The notes beneath the pieces are model-generated. The model was not told the origin of the DNA and did no database searches. It worked only from the letters and a program-made list of their open reading frames with translations. A program made the position numbers and the translations under genes. From positions 1-64,000 of the forward strand of contig JALCPP010000012.1 in assembly GCA_022650485.1 (NCBI GenBank): a DNA stretch of 64,000 nucleotides, given 5' to 3'. Shown piece by piece: positions 1-9,011 of the stretch. Position 1 is the first letter of the stretch. Each line of letters begins with the position of its first letter. The stretch is from Oscillospiraceae bacterium (GTDB taxonomy: Bacteria > Bacillota > Clostridia > Oscillospirales > Acutalibacteraceae).

Positions 1-2
1 AC

Positions 3-1553
3 ATTCCCATGCAGCGCAAAGCCTGCCATGAATTTGCAGACCGCATGGGCTGGACCATTGTTCATGAAGAACAGGAAGACGGTGTTTCCGGCTATAAAGT
101 CAGTGCCGCTCAGCGTGACAAAATCCAGCTCATAAGAGAACATGCAGAGCAAGGCAAATTTGATATCCTTCTGGTTTTTATGTTTGACAGGCTCGGCAGG
201 AAAGCCGATGAAACTCCCTTTGTAGTGGAATGGTTCGTAAAAAAGGGTGTCAGAGTATGGAGCGTCAATGAAGGAGAGCAGCGGTTTGAGTCCCACACCG
301 ACCGCTTGACAAACTATATCCGTTTTTGGCAGGCTGACGGCGAAAGTCAGAAAACCTCCATCAGAACCAGAACTGCTCTTGGACAGATGGTTCAGGAGGG
401 ACGCTTCCGCGGCGGCACTGCTCCATATGGTTATTGTCTCGAGAAAAGCGGCATCATCAACAAGCGCAAGCATGAAGTCTACAAATTGGTCATTGACGAG
501 GAAGAAGCCGAAGTAGTACGCATGATGTTTAATTTATGCGTATCGGCAGGTTACGGACGCTGGCGGCTTGCCATGTTCCTGAATGATAAGGGAATCAAGA
601 CTCGCAAGGGAACCAATTGGCATGACGCATCGGTAGGCGCGATTCTGCACAACGTGATATACAAGGGCGTCCTCCGGAGTGGCACCACTTTCTCAGAGCC
701 GTTCGAGAAACTTCAAATCGTTGATCCCTCTACTTTTGATTTAGCGCAAAGGCTTATGACTGAGCGGGTAAATGAGAAGAAAAACGAAAGAACGGTTCCG
801 CTAAACACCGCAGGTCAATCGCTTCTGTCCGGAAATGTATTCTGTGGACATTGCGGCGGGCGCCTGGTACTAACCACCAACGGCAAAGTAGTCAGGCTTG
901 CAAACGGTGAAAAAAAGGGTGTCAAGCGCATTCGTTATATCTGCTATAACAAAACGAGGCGCCGTCTTGACTGCGATGGACAAACAGGCTATACTATGCA
1001 CATCCTTGACGATGCGGTGGTTCAGATCTTGCATCAGATTTTTGACCGCATGAATTCGGCCTCCGACAGCATGATTCTTGGAAGCACGGAGGATCGCCGG
1101 ATGGCGGAATTACGGGCCGAGGTTAAACGGGCTAAGGCCGAGAACAGCAAGGCTACCACCGAGTACGAATCCATGAAAGCTGAAATGGTAAAGGTTGTTC
1201 TTGGCACGAGCGATATGCCCAAGGATGTATTGTCAGAGGTTGTAAATGAGTGCCGCGATAAGGTGATTGCCACCAGTGAACGGTTGACTTCATTAACAGC
1301 CGAGTTGGAACGCGGCAATGCAAGGGTAACTGAAATGAAATCTGAACTTTCCCGCATCCGCACATGGTCGGAGATTTTCGATGGCAGCGATATGGAAGTC
1401 AAGAAGATGATCGCGAACTACATCATCAAGAGAGTCAACGTATTCAAAGGCTATAAACTGGACATCGAGCTGAACCTGAATGTGCAGCAATTTCTGAATG
1501 GTCTTGACAGCATCAGCGGCAATGAAGAATCGCACCCTGCGGTGGCGTCGTAA
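3..1553 (+). CDS. large serine recombinase (5'-truncated by window edge)
   Basis: Site-specific DNA recombinase of the large serine family, the integration/excision enzyme of a mobile element. The reading frame is open to the window edge: the codons before the first ATG (position 9) read Ile-Pro, which fits the usual 'SIPxQ' stretch of these proteins. The N-terminal part with the catalytic Ser therefore lies outside. Visible parts are the rest of the resolvase domain (FDRLGR motif about residue 60), the recombinase domain (about 135-250), a zinc ribbon (FCGHCGG at about 278, later CYN and DCDG cysteines) and a long coiled coil (about 360-470). The gene reads towards a truncated tRNA-Ala about 90 bp downstream, which places it at the right end of the element. 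Function is certain at family level; integrase versus transposon-type resolvase cannot be told here. Confidence 0.9.
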   Translation: MPMQRKACHEFADRMGWTIVHEEQEDGVSGYKVSAAQRDKIQLIREHAEQGKFDILLVFMFDRLGRKADETPFVVEWFVKKGVRVWSVNEGEQRFESHTDRLTNYIRFWQADGESQKTSIRTRTALGQMVQEGRFRGGTAPYGYCLEKSGIINKRKHEVYKLVIDEEEAEVVRMMFNLCVSAGYGRWRLAMFLNDKGIKTRKGTNWHDASVGAILHNVIYKGVLRSGTTFSEPFEKLQIVDPSTFDLAQRLMTERVNEKKNERTVPLNTAGQSLLSGNVFCGHCGGRLVLTTNGKVVRLANGEKKGVKRIRYICYNKTRRRLDCDGQTGYTMHILDDAVVQILHQIFDRMNSASDSMILGSTEDRRMAELRAEVKRAKAENSKATTEYESMKAEMVKVVLGTSDMPKDVLSEVVNECRDKVIATSERLTSLTAELERGNARVTEMKSELSRIRTWSEIFDGSDMEVKKMIANYIIKRVNVFKGYKLDIELNLNVQQFLNGLDSISGNEESHPAVAS

Positions 1554-1640
1554 ATTACTGCAGCTTCAATAAACTCTCTGCAGCTGAGTAAATATCTACA
1601 TATGCGGGTTGGGTTTTGTGGTGGTGCACACCCGATACTT

Positions 1641-1700
1641 TGGGAGAGCGCCTGCATGGCATGCAGGAGGTCAGCGGTTCGATCCCGCTTATCTCCACCA
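1641..1700 (+). tRNA. tRNA-Ala(GGC), 3' part only (attachment-site half)
   Basis: The D-loop end (TGGGAGAGC), a complete anticodon arm (CCTGC-ATGGCAT-GCAGG, anticodon GGC), variable loop, TpsiC arm (AGCGG-TTCGATC-CCGCT), acceptor 3' strand TATCTCC and encoded ACCA are all present. The 5' acceptor strand and the 5' D-stem strand are not: the bases that should pair with TATCTCC (from about 1625) read TGCACAC. The gene is thus cut within the D-loop, next to the serine recombinase. I infer that the element inserted here and that the 5' part lies at its far end, outside the window. Confidence 0.88.
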
Positions 1701-1705
1701 ATAAA

Positions 1706-1740
1706 AAAGTCAGGAACCATCACGGTTTCTGGCTTTTCTT
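1706..1740 (+). terminator. rho-independent terminator behind the tRNA-Ala fragment
   Basis: Stem AAAGTCAGGAACC / GGTTTCTGGCTTT with two G-U pairs and a 5-nt loop, followed by TTCTTTTAT. It lies directly after the CCA end, as expected for the original tRNA transcript. Confidence 0.7.
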
Positions 1741-1754
1741 TTATAGTTTTCGCA

Positions 1755-1792
1755 CAAAGCGCCGCTTGGATTTCAATCCAAGCGGCGCTTTG
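1755..1792 (-). terminator. strong hairpin after rhaM, probable terminator
   Basis: Perfect 17-bp inverted repeat (CAAAGCGCCGCTTGGAT) around a 4-nt loop, between the recombinase/tRNA end and the rhaM stop codon. The T tract is poor on both strands (only short runs). It may be a terminator of the minus-strand rhamnose transcript or an mRNA-stabilising 3' end. Confidence 0.55.
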
Positions 1793-1851
1793 TCTATAAA
1801 CTATGGCAGAAGGTCCGTGAGTTTTCCGTCCACTTTATGCACCAACATATG

Positions 1852-2163
1852 TCAATCAAGATGGAACATCTCGATAAGGTCAGTAGCAACGGGGCTATTG
1901 TCAGGATTCGTTTCCATGATGTCGGCCATGTAGTCCCACCATTTGCGGTTAATCATAGTATCAGCGCCGTCTGCCCAGAGCTTTTCATCTTCGATTTCAA
2001 TTATGCCAAAAAGTGTGAGCGTTTCTCGGTCGAAAAAAATGGTGTAGTTTTTTCCGCCGTAATCATGAATCATTTTCTTCATCTCGGGCCAAAGTCTAGA
2101 GTGACGGTCTGCATATTCCTTTTCCTGACCGGGATAAAGTCTCATCTTGAATCCTTTAATCAT
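1852..2163 (-). CDS. rhaM: L-rhamnose mutarotase
   Basis: Interconverts the alpha and beta anomers of L-rhamnose so that the isomerase receives the right form. The 103-residue protein has the usual length of the family. Typical features are the N-terminal MKLYPGQ-like stretch (here KMRLYPGQ), the catalytic His in YADRHSRLWPEM (about residue 20) and the C-terminal WWDYMADIM segment. It is the last gene of the minus-strand transport operon, 15 nt after the binding-protein gene, and so is probably translated from the same mRNA. The recombinase/tRNA junction lies just downstream, so the operon ends at the edge of the mobile element but appears intact. Confidence 0.93.
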   Translation of the reverse strand: MIKGFKMRLYPGQEKEYADRHSRLWPEMKKMIHDYGGKNYTIFFDRETLTLFGIIEIEDEKLWADGADTMINRKWWDYMADIMETNPDNSPVATDLIEMFHLD

Positions 2164-2178
2164 ACAATCACTTCCGAA

Positions 2179-3270
2179 TCAGTATACATTCTTCCATTCG
2201 TCGATATTACTCGAGTCGAATTTAAACGGGGCACCTAAGATAATCTCCGTACCACCGTCGGCTGCGTCAACCACCTTATACGGGCTGTTATCCATGTTAC
2301 CAGCATCGAAAGTATCTCCGGTCATGCCCGTGAGGGTTCCGTTTACAAGAGCAATGGAAGTGTACGCACTGAGTTGACCAAGCTCAACCGGGTTCCACAA
2401 GAACATGTAAGGGCAGGAATGATCCGCGTCCGTACCAATATAGGCAGCCATTTCGGAGGGCAGACCGAGGCCAGTCAGCTTAACCTTGGATTTCTTATCC
2501 TGCAGAACCTTTGCGGCAGCGGAAATACCTACGGTAGTCGGAGAGCAGAGGACCTTCAGGTTAGGATATTTTGAAAGCAATGCCTGTGTCTGATCTGTAG
2601 ATTTCTGTGGCTCGTCGTCTCCGTAGGCAACTTCAACCAGATTCAACTTCGAATACTTAGAACCTTTCATTACCGTCTTCATGGCTGCAATCCAAGCGTT
2701 TTGATTTGTTGCCTGAGATGTAGCGGAAAGGATAGCCCAGTCGCCAGAGCCGCCGGAAATATCATATACAGCATCCATCAAAGCCTGACCGATTTCCTTG
2801 GTACCAGCCTGGTTCACAAATACCTGGCGGCTATTTTTGTTCGTTTTAGAATCAAAGCAGCTAACTTTGATACCAGCTTTCATGGCCTGCTGCAAAGAAG
2901 CCTGCAGCGCATTCTCATCATTTGCTGCAATACTTATACTGTCGACTTTTTGAGAAATCAAGGATTGAATCATCGATACCTGCGCGTCAGCAGTTGCCGC
3001 TTCCGGATGTTTTACAATGCAGGTCCCTCCTTGCTGCTCAATAACCTGCTGGAAACCTTCCGCCTCTTTTTCGTTGTATGGGTTGCCAGCAGACTTTGTA
3101 ACAATGGCAAAAGTTTTGCCGGTTGCACTAGCACCTGCTACAGCAGACGTAGCCGCATTACTGGACTCAGCCGCGCCGGAAGCATTCGTAGCGGCTGCAT
3201 TACCGCTGCAGCCAGCCAATACAGAGGCAACCATACCAACACTGAGAAATACGCTTAGAAACCTTTTCAT
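2179..3270 (-). CDS. rhaS: rhamnose ABC transporter, substrate-binding lipoprotein
   Basis: Extracellular binding protein of a CUT2-type sugar importer. The N-terminus is a lipoprotein signal peptide with lipobox LAGC (Cys at about residue 21), followed by an Ala/Ser/Thr-rich linker. The mature domain is a periplasmic-binding-protein type I fold (FAIVTKSAGNPY near residue 55). Length (363 aa) fits RhaS proteins. It is encoded after two permeases and a double ATPase and before rhaM, in an operon divergent from a YesN/YesM pair. Rhamnose as ligand is inferred from rhaM in the operon and the rhaBAD genes nearby; other deoxy sugars are possible. rhaS here follows the transporter naming, not the E. 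coli regulator of the same name. Confidence 0.88.
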   Translation of the reverse strand: MKRFLSVFLSVGMVASVLAGCSGNAAATNASGAAESSNAATSAVAGASATGKTFAIVTKSAGNPYNEKEAEGFQQVIEQQGGTCIVKHPEAATADAQVSMIQSLISQKVDSISIAANDENALQASLQQAMKAGIKVSCFDSKTNKNSRQVFVNQAGTKEIGQALMDAVYDISGGSGDWAILSATSQATNQNAWIAAMKTVMKGSKYSKLNLVEVAYGDDEPQKSTDQTQALLSKYPNLKVLCSPTTVGISAAAKVLQDKKSKVKLTGLGLPSEMAAYIGTDADHSCPYMFLWNPVELGQLSAYTSIALVNGTLTGMTGDTFDAGNMDNSPYKVVDAADGGTEIILGAPFKFDSSNIDEWKNVY

Positions 3271-3327
3271 CTTTTTTCCTCCTACTTAATTAAATATTAA
3301 GGATTATCAACAGGAAAATCAATGGAA

Positions 3328-4338
3328 TCATTTGCGTGCAAGCACCTGCTTCTTCTCCTTAATCTTCGTGGAAATGTTCGGGGCAAGAACCGCAGAAATC
3401 AGCAAGATGCCAAGGATGATAAGAATCACCTGTGGATTCATGTTGATCTCACCCAAGCCGATACGAAGGCAGATAATAATGAATGCCGAGATAATACCCC
3501 CAGCAAGACGCCCTTTGCCGCCAACTGCAGAAATTCCACCAAAAACAGCCATCGCGATCGCATCCATTTCAAAACCATTTCCGGTTGTCGTGTTGGCGCC
3601 GAACAATGTACTGGTTAGGAACACCGCACAAAGGCCAGCCATTGCACCCGTAATGGAAAAGACGATGAAGCGGACTCTCTGCACTTTGATACCCGAATAA
3701 AACGCCGCGCTGCGGTTGCTGCCAATAGCGTACAGGCTTCGGCCAAACGGTGTCTTCGCGCTGACTATGGTGAAAACGACGCCCAAAATCAGCACCAGAA
3801 AAAACAGGTACGGGAACAGACCAACCATGCCGGCAAGTGCACTGAACCCAGACACATCATTCAGAGAAACGGAACCGCCGCTACCCAAAATAATTTCGGC
3901 GATGCCGCGATAAATAATCATAGTGGAAAGTGTAACAATCATGGCGGGCAGTTCCGTAAAGACGGTAAGAATCAACCCATTCAGCATCCCGCACGCAAGA
4001 CCGGTCAGAAGACCAATCAGCACAACGGCACCGATTGGAAAACCAGCATTGCTGGCAAAACAGGAAACTGTCGCAGAGAGACATACGGTCGCGCCTACTG
4101 AAATATCGATATCACCCAGCAACAATATGTAAGCCATGGGGAACAGAAGAAACATTTCGCTCAGGTATTTCGGCATCTCACGCAGAACGTTTGCCGCCGT
4201 GTAATTCTGGGAAATAATCTTACAGAAAATATTAATTGCCACAAAGAGGATCACCAGCACAAACTCCCAACTGGAAAAGAATCCTTTTGTGTACCGCTTT
4301 CTGTCGGTCGAGATGGTTCTTCCGGATCTTCCCGCCAT
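3328..4338 (-). CDS. rhaQ: rhamnose ABC transporter, permease
   Basis: Integral membrane subunit of the CUT2 family importer (RbsC/AraH type), 336 aa with about eight to ten hydrophobic segments. The family pattern GDIDISVGA is visible about residue 75, and the conserved loop AVFGGISAVGGKGRLAGG about residue 255 is the ATPase-coupling region. A short basic N-terminus precedes the first membrane segment. The start codon overlaps the stop of the other permease gene by one base, so the two are translationally coupled. Which permease is called P and which Q is a matter of convention. A 57-nt spacer separates it from the binding-protein gene, which may allow a higher level of binding protein. Confidence 0.88.
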   Translation of the reverse strand: MAGRSGRTISTDRKRYTKGFFSSWEFVLVILFVAINIFCKIISQNYTAANVLREMPKYLSEMFLLFPMAYILLLGDIDISVGATVCLSATVSCFASNAGFPIGAVVLIGLLTGLACGMLNGLILTVFTELPAMIVTLSTMIIYRGIAEIILGSGGSVSLNDVSGFSALAGMVGLFPYLFFLVLILGVVFTIVSAKTPFGRSLYAIGSNRSAAFYSGIKVQRVRFIVFSITGAMAGLCAVFLTSTLFGANTTTGNGFEMDAIAMAVFGGISAVGGKGRLAGGIISAFIIICLRIGLGEINMNPQVILIILGILLISAVLAPNISTKIKEKKQVLARK

Positions 4339-5354
4339 TAGAGTTTCCTCCTCTCAAGATTGCTGCGATCCATCATGCGCTTTGTAACAACATTTAGAAT
4401 CACAACAGCCAGAATGATAACACCCTTTACGGTATTTTGAGCAATGGCATCGATTCCGACAAGTGGAAGTGCTTTCGCGATAACCGAAAGGATCAGTGCG
4501 CCGAGCAGTGCGCCGCCGACCGTCCCGCTTCCACCGCTCATGCTCACGCCGCCGATCACACAGGCAGCAATGACATCCATTTCTTTTCCAAGTACCATGT
4601 TTGGCTGAGCTGAAGAGTAAATTGTAACCGAAAGTGCACCACAAAAGCCGGCCAGAAGTCCCATGATCACATAGACCAAAAACTCCACCCGCGCCACATG
4701 GATTCCAGAGATTGCAGCCGCCGTTCGGTTGCTGCCGATAGCATAAATGCTGCGGCCGAATTTTGTCCATTTCAGTACGATGAAGAAAATTACATAGCAA
4801 AGAATCGTAATTACAATTACGTTGTTGATCACACCGAAGCCAAGGTTCGATGAAAGGGCAAAATTTGTGAAAGAACCCAGAGCATCGGCGCCAGCCCATT
4901 GACTGTTCGCAACCAAATACGCAAGGCCGCGGAAAATGTACATGCCGCCCATGGCCGCTATGATTGACGCGACACCACCGTAAGCGATGGCCGCACCGAT
5001 AATAGCGCCACACATGGCGCCGATCGCAGCAGCGATCAGGAACCCAAGTCCCGTGCTCTGAATCAGCTTGTATTTGAACAGCATGCCGACCGTCATGCCT
5101 GCAAAGGCCAAGGTCGAAGTGATGGAAATATCGATTCCGCCGGTCAGCAACACACAGAGCATGCCGAGCGCCATAATCATAATGACCGCGTTGTTTTTCA
5201 GAATTTCGCCGATATTCGAGATTGTAAGAAATTCGGGACTGCGGATTCCAATCAGCGCGCAAAGCACGATGAGAACCAAAAGCAGGCTCACTTCACGCGA
5301 AGCCGTAATGCAATTCCAGAGGGACTTTTTCTTTTCCGGCGTCTGTTCATTCAC
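4338..5354 (-). CDS. rhaP: rhamnose ABC transporter, permease
   Basis: Second CUT2 permease, 338 aa. It shows the same landmarks as its partner: GGIDISIT (about residue 70) and CVIGGVSMSGGSGTVGGALLG (about residue 260; quoted only to show the EAA-like coupling loop). The two permeases form a heterodimer in this family. The gene overlaps the 3' end of the ATPase gene by 8 nt and the next permease by one base, a tight operon arrangement. A long antisense-frame ORF inside it is a shadow. Specificity for rhamnose is inferred from operon context only. Confidence 0.87.
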   Translation of the reverse strand: MNEQTPEKKKSLWNCITASREVSLLLVLIVLCALIGIRSPEFLTISNIGEILKNNAVIMIMALGMLCVLLTGGIDISITSTLAFAGMTVGMLFKYKLIQSTGLGFLIAAAIGAMCGAIIGAAIAYGGVASIIAAMGGMYIFRGLAYLVANSQWAGADALGSFTNFALSSNLGFGVINNVIVITILCYVIFFIVLKWTKFGRSIYAIGSNRTAAAISGIHVARVEFLVYVIMGLLAGFCGALSVTIYSSAQPNMVLGKEMDVIAACVIGGVSMSGGSGTVGGALLGALILSVIAKALPLVGIDAIAQNTVKGVIILAVVILNVVTKRMMDRSNLERRKL

Positions 5355-6882
5355 CTGTGACCGCCTCCTTTTTGCTGATGTCGGACTGCGGGCCGTCTTT
5401 GCTCATGGAAAGTCCCAGAATTTTTTCCTGCGTTGCATCCTCATGATTCAGCTCACCGGTAACGCGGCCCCCGCACATCGTATAGATACGATCGCTCATG
5501 GCAAGGATTTCCGGCATTTCGGAAGAAATCATCACAATGGCGTAGCCAGCCCCAGCAAGGTTGCCCATGATTTGATAAATTTCTGATTTTGCGCCTACGT
5601 CGACGCCCTTGGTCGGCTCATCCATGATGATAACCTTCATATTGTCCTGCGCAAGTGCCTTTGCCACAACGACTTTCTGCTGGTTGCCACCGGAAAGAGA
5701 GCTTGCCGGTTCAAAAATACTGACGGCTTTTGTGTCGACGTCTTCAAGATATTTTCTGGAAATTTCTCGTTCCCTGGAAACGTCCACAATGCCGCGGCTG
5801 CTCAGCTTCCGCAGAATGGGCAGCGTCACATTGTGACCGATACCCCAGTCCAAAATCAGGCCGTTTCTTTGGCGGTCTTCCGGAAGAAGAATGATGCCGG
5901 CCTTCATGGCATCGGACGGACACTTGATGCGAAGCTCTCTGCCATTCAGCAATACCTTGCCGGAATCGGCATGTGTAATGCCGCAGACCGCCTCCATCGT
6001 CTCGGTGCGGCCGGCGCCGACCAAGCCCGTGAAGCTGACGATCTCCCCCGCTCTCACACAGAACGACACGTTCGTGAAATAGCCCGTGCGGGAAAGGCAT
6101 TCCACCCTCAGAACCTCTCCCCCGATCTTTGTCTCCGGCTTTGGAAATAAATCTTTGATTTCGCGCCCGACCATCTTTTTGATCATCTCGTCATTTGAAA
6201 TCTCGTTCGTCTGATAAGTGCCTATGTACTGCGAATCGCGAAAAACGGTCACACGGTCGGCAATTCGGTACATATCCTCAAAACGGTGCGAAATAAAGAT
6301 GATGGAAACACCCTCCGCCTTCAGCTTTTCAATGATGCGGTACAACCGTTCGGATTCGTTTGCCGTCAGCGCAGCCGTCGGTTCATCCAGGATCATAATC
6401 TTGGCATTCATGGAAATCGCCTTCGCGATCTCCACCATCTGCTGCTGCGCGACGCTCAGCGTTCCCATTTCAGCGGTCGGCCTAAAGTCAGCATCCAGCG
6501 GATCAAGATATTTCTGTGCTTCCGCGTTCATCGCCTTCCACTGAAGCAGGCCATGTTTTTTAATCTCATGGTTCATGAAAATGTTTTCCGTCACCGTAAG
6601 GTCCGGGTAGGAAGTCGGATGCTGATAAACAGCGGCAATGCCGGCAGCCTGTGCATCCATCGGACCCCGGAAGTTCACTTTCCGACCGTTCAGATACATC
6701 TCACCTTCTTCGGCATGGTTTACACCGGTAATCACCTTGATAAAAGTGGATTTTCCGGCACCGTTTTCACCCATCAGCGCATGTACTTCGCCGCGCCGTA
6801 ATTCAAACTGCACATGATCCAGCGCTTTCACGCCGGGGAAGATCTTCGTGATTCCTTTCAGCTCAAGAACATTTTCCGTCAC
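5347..6882 (-). CDS. rhaT: rhamnose ABC transporter, double ATP-binding protein
   Basis: Energises rhamnose uptake. The 511-residue protein has two fused ABC domains, as in all CUT2 importers. The first has an intact Walker A (GENGAGKST, residues 38-46), signature LSVAQQQM and Walker B ILDEPTAAL. The second has the degenerate P-loop normal for this family (GLVGAGRTET), signature LSGGNQQK and Walker B IIMDEPTKG. The start is GTG at 6882 with GAGGGG about 9 nt upstream; the next in-frame codons give no better choice. It is the first gene of the rhaTPQS-rhaM operon, whose promoter must lie in the 563-bp region shared with the divergent response regulator. Confidence 0.92.
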   Translation of the reverse strand: MTENVLELKGITKIFPGVKALDHVQFELRRGEVHALMGENGAGKSTFIKVITGVNHAEEGEMYLNGRKVNFRGPMDAQAAGIAAVYQHPTSYPDLTVTENIFMNHEIKKHGLLQWKAMNAEAQKYLDPLDADFRPTAEMGTLSVAQQQMVEIAKAISMNAKIMILDEPTAALTANESERLYRIIEKLKAEGVSIIFISHRFEDMYRIADRVTVFRDSQYIGTYQTNEISNDEMIKKMVGREIKDLFPKPETKIGGEVLRVECLSRTGYFTNVSFCVRAGEIVSFTGLVGAGRTETMEAVCGITHADSGKVLLNGRELRIKCPSDAMKAGIILLPEDRQRNGLILDWGIGHNVTLPILRKLSSRGIVDVSREREISRKYLEDVDTKAVSIFEPASSLSGGNQQKVVVAKALAQDNMKVIIMDEPTKGVDVGAKSEIYQIMGNLAGAGYAIVMISSEMPEILAMSDRIYTMCGGRVTGELNHEDATQEKILGLSMSKDGPQSDISKKEAVTGE

Positions 6883-7445
6883 GATGCATATCCCCTCTCT
6901 TTCCGGTCTGACTATATCGTACCATCCCTCTTATCTGTTCTAAAGAGGAAATTTTTTCGAATCATAGTAAAATATTCTCATTTTATTGATTATCTTCACA
7001 AAAAGTATTGATTGTTGTGGTGCTTTTAGGATAGAATTGCTTATGGATTCTTCTTGGTCTATTGTCAAAATACACAAAACCACTGAGCAGATAAATCCAT
7101 AGTGATTTTCCTTACATAATTAAAATTCAGCTGTTTTACACCAAAATTGTCAAAAGAGGGCAATCACGATGGATTGCGTGATAATAGTGAAAACAGGATT
7201 TACAGCATAGTGATAAGGCAAAATTCCGCACCTGGGCCGCATGGAGGTGCCTCCCAGCAAAGCAGATCGACTGTTCTGTCAGCACATCTGTAATGAGCTG
7301 CAAATGTGCATACGCTCAAAAACATTAAAGTGGTTGATATGGTCCCAATCATTTCTCGTAACTTGCAATTGCAATTGCAAATGAAACGATTTCAAAAGAA
7401 TGATAACTTGGAACAGGCAGCAAAACGGCAAAAGGAGGTTTCCGG
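6883..7445. promoter_or_regulatory. divergent control region between rhaT and the YesN-type regulator
   Basis: This 563-bp stretch holds no convincing gene. It has to carry the promoters of the rhaTPQSM operon (minus) and of the response regulator/kinase pair (plus). Visible elements are an AT-rich segment at about 6950-7060, a small hairpin with arms GCACCT (7228) and AGGTGC (7245), and a perfect 18-bp palindrome at 7363-7380. A 47-codon open frame from 7240 has no ribosome-binding site and was not called. Confidence 0.6.
7363..7380. promoter_or_regulatory. 18-bp perfect palindrome, putative operator
   Basis: TTGCAATTGCAATTGCAA reads the same on both strands and consists of overlapping GCAATTGC units. 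It sits 66 bp before the start codon of the response regulator gene. A role as operator is inferred from symmetry and position only. Confidence 0.45.
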
Positions 7446-9011
7446 ATGAAACTACTGATTGTTGACGACGAGGAACTGACGCGTAACGGACTTGCACGCG
7501 CGCTTAATTGGAGTGCATTTGGCATTGCGGAGCCCGTACAGGCATCCGATGGGACAGAAGGCCTGACTGTTGCGCTACAGGAAAAACCGGACATCGTGCT
7601 GTGTGACGTGCGTATGCCCAAAATGAGCGGCATCGAAATGCTGAAAAAGATCGAAGCGTGCCAGCCGGATGTTGCAGCCATTTTCATGAGCGGTTACTCC
7701 GACAAAGAATACCTGAAAGCAGCCATTCAGCTGAAAGCCGTACGTTATATAGAAAAACCAATCGAATCCAGAGAGCTCGCCGCCGCCGTGAAAAATGCGG
7801 TAGACCAGCGTCGCACCGCGCTGCGCCACCGCACAGCGGAAGCGATTCACTCCAATGTGGCGGCAACACAGCTGGCATTTTACCTGACGGTTCCCTACGC
7901 AGACTGCCGCCCATCCGTCGAAAAGCTGCGCTCCGATTTCCATCAGCACTACGGAACCGACAAATTCAAGTCAGTAACCTCCTTTGTGGTCAGACCGGAG
8001 CACCCGCCGGTCGGCACCACCGATTACGTGCTGATCCATCAGTCTATCCACGCGTTTTTGATGCCAAAGCATCTGCACATCATCTACACAGCACAGCGCG
8101 CACCGAATATTGTCTATCACATATACAGTGTCACTACTCCCGATAAGGCCTTGCTTCTCACGGTTGCCGACCGCTTAAAAAAATGTTTCGCCCCATTCGG
8201 AGACTGCTACATTGCCGTCGGAGAAACGGTCAAAGGAATCGAGAATGCCTACCGATCCTACCATTCCGCTGCAGCGGCATTGCAAAACAGCTTTTTGTTC
8301 GAACCCGGCACTCTTCTTACCCCTGCACTCTTGCACAGTGACACACACGCCGGTGCTTGTTCGCTGAAACAACATACAACAGAATACCAGCAGGGGATTA
8401 AAGAACGCGACTGCAAAAAAGCGGAGCAGGCCCTTGCCCTGCTGGCACAATCCTGCGAACACGCAAATGACCTGACGCCGAATCAGGTGCGTGCCCTCTA
8501 CTATGACCTCTTCTCCGCACTTAGCGCAAACCGGTCCAGCCAGAAGCTTCCACTAGACACCGATCTTGCCAATCACGAAAACATTATTGAGGCTTTGAAT
8601 TCCTGTTTTTCATTTAAACAACTACATAGCCTTCTTGTAAAAAAAACGAAAGCTTATTTTCATGACTTAGACCATTATATCCCGGAAAACTCCACAATCT
8701 TTCTCATCCGCGAATTCGTCGCAAACCACTATGACGATCAGGGACTCTCGGTTAATGAAATCAGCAAACACGTGTTTCTCTCTGTTTCCTATGTGTGTAC
8801 TTTCTTCAAAAGTGAGACCGGGTACACACTGAACCGGTATATTACCAAATACCGGATGGAAAAGGCAAAACAGATGCTTGCTGACCCGCGCTATAAAATC
8901 ACCGATATCTCGACAGCGGTAGGCTACAGCGACGGCGGATACTTCGGCAAAAGCTTCCGCAAACACGTCGGGGTTTCCCCTTCGGAATATCGTGAGAAGG
9001 CTCTAAGATGA
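7446..9011 (+). CDS. YesN-type response regulator (REC + AraC HTH)
   Basis: Cytoplasmic two-component response regulator of 521 aa. The receiver domain (1-120) has the acidic pair D7-D8, the phosphoacceptor D54 (VLCDVRMP) and the conserved Lys in YIEKP. A middle region of about 270 residues of uncertain fold follows. The C-terminus (about 420-521) is an AraC/XylS double helix-turn-helix (NEISKHVFLSVSYVCTFFK and ITDISTAVGYSDGGYFGKSF). The ATG has a good AGGAGG at 8-9 nt. The gene overlaps the downstream sensor kinase gene by 4 nt and diverges from the rhamnose importer. It probably activates that operon in response to an extracellular sugar signal; the signal itself is not known. Confidence 0.9.
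   Translation: MKLLIVDDEELTRNGLARALNWSAFGIAEPVQASDGTEGLTVALQEKPDIVLCDVRMPKMSGIEMLKKIEACQPDVAAIFMSGYSDKEYLKAAIQLKAVRYIEKPIESRELAAAVKNAVDQRRTALRHRTAEAIHSNVAATQLAFYLTVPYADCRPSVEKLRSDFHQHYGTDKFKSVTSFVVRPEHPPVGTTDYVLIHQSIHAFLMPKHLHIIYTAQRAPNIVYHIYSVTTPDKALLLTVADRLKKCFAPFGDCYIAVGETVKGIENAYRSYHSAAAALQNSFLFEPGTLLTPALLHSDTHAGACSLKQHTTEYQQGIKERDCKKAEQALALLAQSCEHANDLTPNQVRALYYDLFSALSANRSSQKLPLDTDLANHENIIEALNSCFSFKQLHSLLVKKTKAYFHDLDHYIPENSTIFLIREFVANHYDDQGLSVNEISKHVFLSVSYVCTFFKSETGYTLNRYITKYRMEKAKQMLADPRYKITDISTAVGYSDGGYFGKSFRKHVGVSPSEYREKALR

Noticed and set aside
1451-1723. 90-codon minus-strand ORF with the stretch RDRTADLLHAMQAL
   Set aside because: It is the antisense translation of the tRNA-Ala fragment, a well-known spurious 'hypothetical protein'; no ribosome-binding site.
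4354-5262. 302-codon minus-strand ORF inside the rhamnose permease
   Set aside because: Shadow frame of the permease; its product is rich in Cys, His and Arg and resembles no protein family.
7240-7383. 47-codon ORF ending in a Cys/Asn repeat (CNCNCK)
   Set aside because: No ribosome-binding site, and the Cys repeat is only the translation of the GCAATT palindrome.
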